Positions 8,032 through 12,088 of a stretch of 12,088 bases of DNA are shown here, in pieces. The stretch's first letter is position 1. Each line of letters begins with the position of its first letter. Source of the stretch: Alphaproteobacteria bacterium (GTDB taxonomy: Bacteria > Pseudomonadota > Alphaproteobacteria > Acetobacterales > Acetobacteraceae); assembly GCA_026225015.1 (NCBI GenBank), contig JAMFRY010000120.1:1-12088 (forward strand). Reading direction: 5' to 3'. The notes beneath the pieces were generated by a model. It was not told where the DNA came from. It ran no database searches and worked only from the letters and a program-made list of their open reading frames with translations. The translations under genes and the position numbers were made by a program.

Positions 8032-8708
8032 CCCCTGCCCCGATTCATTTTCATAACGAGCGCCTGATGCTCGACCCACAGGGCGCGGCCTTCTGGCCGG
8101 CCGCGCGCACGCTGATCGTCTCCGATCTGCATCTGGAAAAGGCCTCCGCCGCGGCCAGGCAAGGCAGCCTGTTGCCGCCTTTTGACACCAAAGCGACGCT
8201 GGAGAAGCTGCACCGCCTGATCCGCTTCTACCGGCCGGAGAAAATCGTGGCGCTTGGCGACAGTTTTCATGATTCGCATGGGCTGGAACGCATGGCAACC
8301 GCCGACCGATCGCGGCTGAACGCCATGGCGCAGCAGACGCATTTCATCTGGATCACCGGCAATCACGACGCCGCACCTTCGGGTCTTGCCGGAGAGAGCA
8401 CCGCGGAATGGCGGCAAGGACCGTTTATCTTCCGCCACCAGGCGGAATCGCGGCGGCTGGCGCGCGAGACTGAAATCTCCGGCCATTATCATCCCAAGGC
8501 CAGCGTTCAGACACGGGCGCAGCGGATCAGCCGGCCCTGTTTCGTCAGCGATGGTGTTGCAAAACTGATGCTGCCGGCCTTCGGCGCCTATACTGGCGGG
8601 CTGGACGTGCGCGACCCGGCGATCGCCCGGTTGTTTCCGCGAGGCTTGCGGGTGTTTCTGCTGGGCGATGCACGCTTGTTCAGCTTCCCGCTGGGACAGA
8701 TCGAATAA
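8028..8708 (+). CDS. pdeM: Ligase-associated DNA endonuclease/phosphoesterase PdeM
   Basis: 226 residues, a calcineurin-like metallophosphoesterase. Metal-binding motifs appear in order: SDLHLEK (32-38, D33 and H35), LGDSFHD (76-82), TGNHD (110-114), a histidine in IFRHQAE (H137) and GHYHP (152-156). Members of this group are Mn-dependent phosphodiesterases/endonucleases acting on DNA, encoded beside the Lhr-Core helicase, ligase and exonuclease. The ATG overlaps the helicase stop by four bases, so expression depends on the helicase message. The C-terminal part (ISRPCFVSDGVAKLMLPAFGAYTGGLDV) fits the family well. The length is normal and all catalytic positions are present. No clear terminator follows: only 30 bases separate it from the convergent oxidoreductase gene. 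Confidence 0.93.
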   Translation: MTPAPIHFHNERLMLDPQGAAFWPAARTLIVSDLHLEKASAAARQGSLLPPFDTKATLEKLHRLIRFYRPEKIVALGDSFHDSHGLERMATADRSRLNAMAQQTHFIWITGNHDAAPSGLAGESTAEWRQGPFIFRHQAESRRLARETEISGHYHPKASVQTRAQRISRPCFVSDGVAKLMLPAFGAYTGGLDVRDPAIARLFPRGLRVFLLGDARLFSFPLGQIE

Positions 8709-8738
8709 CCGGGTCTCCGGACTGGCGGGATAAACCTT

Positions 8739-9836
8739 CTAGATTTTGGCGCCAACCAACTCTGCCAGCGCCAGCGCGGCGGTAAGTCCCGGGCTCTCAA
8801 TTCCGAACAGGTTGATCAAACCCGGCACGCCATGGACATCCGGCCCCTGAATCATGAAATCCTTGGCCATTTCGCCGGGGCCTGAGATTTTAGGACGGAT
8901 GCCGGCATAGGCCGGGTGCAGCGCCGCATCGGGCAGGTCCGGCCAATAGCGCCGCACGGCTGCGTAGAACGCGTCACCCCGGCGCGGATCGACCGCATAG
9001 TCGATCCCATCCACCCATTCGACATCCGGCCCGAACCGGGCCTGGCCTGCGAGATCGAGCGTGAGATGGATGCCAAGTCCGCCGGCGGCCGGCACCGGGT
9101 AGATCAAGCGCGAGAACGGCGAACGGCCCTGAAACGCGAAGTAATTGCCCTTGGCGTAATAGGTTTTTGGAATTTGCTCGCGCGGCATTCCGATGATTTT
9201 GCCGGCGAGATCGCTGGCGTAAAAGCCGGCGGCGTTGATCAGCGTATTGCAGCGAAGTTCGAGTGGCTCGCCTTCGCCGGCGCGGATTTCAATGCCGCCC
9301 TGGGTCTTGCACGCGGCGGTAACGGGGCTGTGCAACGCGATAATGCCGCCCGCTGCTTCAAAATCGCCCTGCAACGCCAGCATGAAGGCATGGCTGTCGA
9401 TAATGCCGGTGGAGGGTGAGAGCAATGCGCCCGCGCATTTCAACGCCGGCTCCAATTGCCGCGCCTGCGCTGCGTCCAGCACGCCTAAGTCATCCACGCC
9501 ATTGGCAACAGCCCGAATTCTGATGACCTCAAGCTTTGAAAGATCGACCAGGTTGTCTGCAACGATCAGTTTGCCGCAGGCCAGATGGCCGATCCCTTTT
9601 TCGGCGCAATACGCGTAGAGCGCTTTTTTTCCGGCCACGCAGCTCCGCGCCATCAAACTGCCCGTGGGATAATAGATGCCGGCATGGATGACTTCGCTGT
9701 TGCGCGAAGAGGTGCCGGTGCCGATTGCGTGCGAGGCCTCCAGTAACAAGACCTCTCGTCCCGCCAACGCCAAATTCCGAGCAATGGCCAGGCCAACCAC
9801 TCCGGCCCCGACAACAATACAGTCCACCGCATCCAT
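8739..9836 (-). CDS. FAD-dependent oxidoreductase, L-2-hydroxyglutarate oxidase-like (DAO family)
   Basis: 365 residues. The N-terminal FAD-binding Rossmann motif is IVVGAGVVGLAIARNLA (GxGxxG at 10-15), with the ribose-binding glutamate at LLLEAS (E33). The segment SSRNSEVIHAGIYYPTGSL (43-61) is the hallmark of the L-2-hydroxyglutarate dehydrogenase/oxidase branch. INAAGFYASDLA is the middle FAD contact, and NLFGIESPGLTAALALAE near the C-terminus closes the flavin site. It likely oxidises a 2-hydroxyacid such as L-2-hydroxyglutarate and passes electrons to oxygen or quinones; the exact substrate cannot be read from sequence. E. coli LhgO is about 420 residues, so this is the shorter form. The ATG at 9836 is preceded by AAGGCGG about 10 bases upstream. 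It stands alone: REP-like repeats separate it from the genes upstream, and it converges with pdeM. Confidence 0.85.
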   Translation of the reverse strand: MDAVDCIVVGAGVVGLAIARNLALAGREVLLLEASHAIGTGTSSRNSEVIHAGIYYPTGSLMARSCVAGKKALYAYCAEKGIGHLACGKLIVADNLVDLSKLEVIRIRAVANGVDDLGVLDAAQARQLEPALKCAGALLSPSTGIIDSHAFMLALQGDFEAAGGIIALHSPVTAACKTQGGIEIRAGEGEPLELRCNTLINAAGFYASDLAGKIIGMPREQIPKTYYAKGNYFAFQGRSPFSRLIYPVPAAGGLGIHLTLDLAGQARFGPDVEWVDGIDYAVDPRRGDAFYAAVRRYWPDLPDAALHPAYAGIRPKISGPGEMAKDFMIQGPDVHGVPGLINLFGIESPGLTAALALAELVGAKI

Positions 9837-9856
9837 GTTTACGCCGCCTTAGCAAA

Positions 9857-9890
9857 GTAGGATGGGCTGAGCGCCAGCGAAGCCCATCAT
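9857..9890. repeat. REP-like palindromic repeat, left copy
   Basis: This 34-base element starts GTAGGATGGGC and ends GAAGCCCATCAT. It can form its own hairpin through GATGGGC/GCCCATC. Apart from one substitution and a small difference in the loop, it is the reverse complement of the copy at 9944-9976. GATGGGC...GCCCATC elements of this type are widely scattered in bacterial chromosomes between genes. Confidence 0.8.
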
Positions 9891-9943
9891 TGCCACGTGA
9901 AGTTAGATCAAAATCATGCCGCGACAAAGTCGTTGATCGAAAG

Positions 9944-9976
9944 ATGATGGGCTTCGCTTCGCTCTGCCCATCCTAC
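9944..9976. repeat. REP-like palindromic repeat, right copy (inverted)
   Basis: This 33-base element starts ATGATGGGCTTCG and ends TGCCCATCCTAC, the inverted partner of 9857-9890, with a spacer of 53 bases. The pair could fold into one long cruciform or two separate hairpins. Lying downstream of the sulfotransferase stop and upstream of the oxidoreductase, it could end or protect the glycosylation operon transcript; that role is inference. Confidence 0.8.
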
Positions 9977-9993
9977 ATTTCTACATTTCCAAT

Positions 9994-10725
9994 TTACGCG
10001 GGCAGGTTCAACGCCACGAAATGATCGCTCATACGTGACGAAATCTCGTCAATCTGGCTGGCCGTCAGAACCTTCCGCCATTTGCCGATCTCGCCATTCC
10101 GTCCGGAATGGTGGGAATGCCATTGCGTTTTAGGATCCAACAAATCACCCGATATGCGATCCTTCAGCACACCCGCCAATTTCGGCAATTTGCCGATATA
10201 GTTCTCAACCTCGCCGCGTTGCAAGGAATCGTGGATGGCCCGCGCCGTGTGCTTCTCCAAATCATATCCCAAATGCCGGGCGATGACCGTAATTGTCGCT
10301 TCATCGTCGAAAAAGCCGGTTTCATAATTCAATGTCATCGCCCTGCGATCTTTCGAAAAACTTCTGCATAGCAGCGCGGATTTTTCTACGAGCTCCAAAG
10401 CGCGCGAAAACGCGAAGCCATGCGCCTGCATTAGCGATACCACGGCGTCCCGCGGATCGCGCAGGGTGAGCAGTATTTTCGAGGCGCGCCGGGAAATTTC
10501 CAGCACGCGCGCCTCGCTACTGATTTCGTGCGACTTGACGGTTGTCACCTTGTCCGGGCCACCCCAGTCAATGATTTTCTCCGAGCCGCTGGCAAAAACG
10601 GCGCGAAACCGTTCAGGTGCGCTCACCTCCACCACCTGCCGAACGACGTTGAACGCCCAGGTCGAGGCGCTGGCATACATCCCCAGGCACCAAATAACCT
10701 GGCCGGACTTCTGCTCCTGCGTCAC
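9994..10725 (-). CDS. Sulfotransferase (PAPS-dependent), in operon with a heptosyltransferase
   Basis: 243 residues. The fold is that of PAPS-dependent sulfotransferases. An N-terminal 5'-phosphosulfate loop lies at CLGMYASASTW (13-23), in place of the usual PKSGTTW. KSH (64-66) gives the probable catalytic histidine. LRDPRDAVVSLM (88-99) is the 3'-phosphate site, and GRNGEIGKWRKVLT (208-221) matches the C-terminal GxxGxW PAPS-binding loop. No signal peptide or membrane segment is seen, so it acts in the cytoplasm. The start is GTG at 10725, with the heptosyltransferase stop only 4 bases upstream and no clear ribosome site, pointing to coupled translation. The acceptor is unknown; position suggests the heptose glycan of a strand-loop-strand protein, or another surface carbohydrate or protein. 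The PAPS loop deviates from the consensus (Ala-Ser for Gly-Thr), so activity is likely but not certain. Confidence 0.82.
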   Translation of the reverse strand: MTQEQKSGQVIWCLGMYASASTWAFNVVRQVVEVSAPERFRAVFASGSEKIIDWGGPDKVTTVKSHEISSEARVLEISRRASKILLTLRDPRDAVVSLMQAHGFAFSRALELVEKSALLCRSFSKDRRAMTLNYETGFFDDEATITVIARHLGYDLEKHTARAIHDSLQRGEVENYIGKLPKLAGVLKDRISGDLLDPKTQWHSHHSGRNGEIGKWRKVLTASQIDEISSRMSDHFVALNLPA

Positions 10726-10729
10726 GAAG

Positions 10730-11968
10730 TCAGACGATCTGTTCCAGGGTCGCGATGACCTGGCTGGCCGTGATCAACCGCGTACATTCAAACTGCCGCG
10801 GCGTATTGGCGTGGCGCGGGCACCAGAGAAAGTCCTTATGGTCAAACCGGACCCGGACATCGTTCCAGCACGCGTTGCAGGCATGGTAGTTGATCACCCG
10901 ATGGGGCGTGCTGAATTCATTGGTGGGATGCGTGAAGCCGGAGATCATCACCACCGGAGCCCCCGCCGCCCAGGCCAGCCAGGAAAGGCCGCTGGAGAGG
11001 CCTACAAAGGCCTTGGCATGGCGCAGCCAACGCACACGCTCGGCCAGTGGGCGGTCTCCTGTAAGGTCCTCGGCGCCGTGCGGCATATGGTTCCACACAA
11101 TCCCATGGCCGTGGACCGGCTTCTGATCAATGCAGAATACCCGATAGCCCCGGCTTTTAAGAAAGCCCACAACGTCGCGCCAGCCATGCGGGTTGTTCCA
11201 ATATTTTGATTGCGTCGTGCTTTGCACGGCGATGCAAATATAGGGTTCGGCAATCGGGGCGCCTTCGTCTTCAATCCCCAATTTGGGCGGCTTCTCTTGC
11301 GGGTCCACCCCCAGAATATAGCCCGCGGTTCGGTGCAGGCCGACCAGCCGGAAGTCGCAAGGCTGCCAGATGCGATCCTCGTCATCGAAAAACAGTCCGA
11401 TGCTGTAGGTGGCGTAGAATTTTTCGGCCTTGATCTCCTCATGCGTGACAAATTCGATTTCCGGATATGCATTTTTGAAGAGCGGGATCAGCAGCCCGGA
11501 CATCGCACAGGTGAGCTTGCAGCCATGCCGCTCCTGAAACTTGGCCGCATAGGGAAACCATCCGATCGTATCGCCCAGGGTGCCAACCGGCAACTGAATC
11601 AGCACGTGCTCCCGGGCGGCATTGTAGTCGTGTTGGAAGATCACGCCGCCTTCATCCAAAACTTCCAGGCCGATGCGCAGATAATAGCGCTTTGAGCTGT
11701 TAATGAAGGCGGCGCCGGGACTGCTTTCGAACAGGATGTTCCCGGTATCGAGATCGCGTAGCCGAACCCGCCAGCTTTTGCCCTCCGGCAGGCTGACGCG
11801 CGCGCCGAGATTGAAATCGAAACGGATGCCAAGCGGCCCCGCTTGAGTCGGCAGCGTGGCCGGCGGCGGATAGGGCCGTTTTTCCGCCGGTTCCTGGGTC
11901 GGCGCGGGCGCCACCGCCTTTGATTCGCTCGTCTCTCGAAATTCTACCTCTGCCGGATCTCGATCCAA
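10730..11968 (-). CDS. TibC/Aah-type autotransporter O-heptosyltransferase (iron-binding, GT9-related)
   Basis: 412 residues. Enzymes of this family move heptose from ADP-heptose to Ser/Thr of strand-loop-strand repeat proteins in the cytoplasm, before export. A proline-rich, probably disordered tail (1-45) is followed by a beta-strand domain (about 46-125), then the catalytic region. QLPVGTLGDTIGWFPYA (125-141) carries D133, placed like the family's catalytic aspartate. ICIAVQSTTQSKYWNNPHGW (244-263) and GLSSGLSWLAWAAGAPVV (323-340) form the ADP-heptose pocket typical of GT9-like folds. Cysteines C364, C367, C383 and C395 (CNAC, WCP, FEC) reproduce the four-cysteine Fe site known from TibC. 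The start is TTG at 11968, with AGGG 8 bases upstream; 18 bases separate it from the stop of the preceding repeat protein, and its own stop lies 4 bases before the sulfotransferase. The three form one operon. Confidence 0.92.
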   Translation of the reverse strand: MDRDPAEVEFRETSESKAVAPAPTQEPAEKRPYPPPATLPTQAGPLGIRFDFNLGARVSLPEGKSWRVRLRDLDTGNILFESSPGAAFINSSKRYYLRIGLEVLDEGGVIFQHDYNAAREHVLIQLPVGTLGDTIGWFPYAAKFQERHGCKLTCAMSGLLIPLFKNAYPEIEFVTHEEIKAEKFYATYSIGLFFDDEDRIWQPCDFRLVGLHRTAGYILGVDPQEKPPKLGIEDEGAPIAEPYICIAVQSTTQSKYWNNPHGWRDVVGFLKSRGYRVFCIDQKPVHGHGIVWNHMPHGAEDLTGDRPLAERVRWLRHAKAFVGLSSGLSWLAWAAGAPVVMISGFTHPTNEFSTPHRVINYHACNACWNDVRVRFDHKDFLWCPRHANTPRQFECTRLITASQVIATLEQIV

Positions 11969-11986
11969 GATGATTGCCCTATCAGG

Positions 11987-12088
11987 TTAACTGAACTTGA
12001 CGAATGTACCGCCGCTGCCGTCGGTAGACAACGCGAAATTGCTGGTGACGTAACTTCCCAATAGCGTCAGATGCGCGGATTTAGAACC
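11987..12088 (-). CDS. C-terminal end of a second strand-loop-strand surface protein (partial)
   Basis: The last 33 codons of a gene entering from the right edge, ending in TAA at 11987. The peptide begins GSKSAHLTLLGSYVTSNFAL and ends STDGSGGTFVKFS. Its opening (GSKSAHLTLLG) matches the last visible residues of the left adhesin (GGKSYHLNIAG), showing that both carry the same kind of closing module. The sequence does not look like the final strand of an outer-membrane beta-barrel, so a classical autotransporter is unlikely. Its position, 18 bases ahead of the heptosyltransferase start, makes it the natural substrate of that enzyme. The repeat region itself is outside the window, so the family call rests on this tail and on context. 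Confidence 0.7.
   Translation of the reverse strand, partial: GSKSAHLTLLGSYVTSNFALSTDGSGGTFVKFS

Noticed and set aside
8709..8738. Possible terminator between pdeM and the oxidoreductase
   Set aside because: Only a CCGG/CCGG stem of four bases and no T-run; not enough to call.
10466..11209. Plus-strand open frame of 247 codons
   Set aside because: Antisense to the heptosyltransferase and sulfotransferase; no coherent family signal.

Overview
The window looks like chromosomal DNA of a GC-rich alphaproteobacterium. An acetobacteraceae-type organism is my best guess, from the style of the surface proteins and the repair genes, but no ribosomal or other marker gene is present to prove it. All eight substantial genes have clear reading frames and no broken gene was found. 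Two genes are cut by the window edges.

Layout. (1) 3-2645, minus: a large surface adhesin of the strand-loop-strand (AIDA/TibA-like) repeat type, running off the left edge. (2) 2901-8708: a complete four-gene DNA repair module. An ATP-dependent DNA ligase and a metallo-beta-lactamase-fold exonuclease lie on the minus strand. An Lhr-Core type DEXH helicase and the phosphoesterase PdeM lie on the plus strand. The two arms diverge from a short shared control region at about 5484-5526, which holds a near-consensus alphaproteobacterial LexA box (GAAC-N7-GAAA). (3) 8739-9836, minus: an FAD-dependent oxidoreductase resembling L-2-hydroxyglutarate oxidase, convergent with pdeM. (4) 9857-9976: two REP-like palindromes in inverted orientation. 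(5) 9994-12088, minus: a surface-protein glycosylation operon. It comprises the extreme C-terminus of a second strand-loop-strand protein, then a TibC/Aah-type O-heptosyltransferase with its four-cysteine iron site, then a sulfotransferase only 4 bp further downstream.

How the genes work together. The repair module probably handles broken or chemically damaged DNA, with unwinding, trimming, end processing and sealing supplied by its four products, and may be SOS-induced. The right-hand operon probably decorates its strand-loop-strand adhesin with heptose. The close coupling of a sulfotransferase suggests that the glycan, or another surface molecule, is then sulfated. The left adhesin is a second plausible substrate: it has the same repeat type and ends in a closely similar C-terminal motif. 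It has no visible signal peptide, which suggests type I-like export rather than classical autotransport.

The most interesting observations are the heptosyltransferase-sulfotransferase-adhesin coupling, its use on adhesins that do not look like autotransporters, and the LexA-like box shared by the two arms of the repair module.
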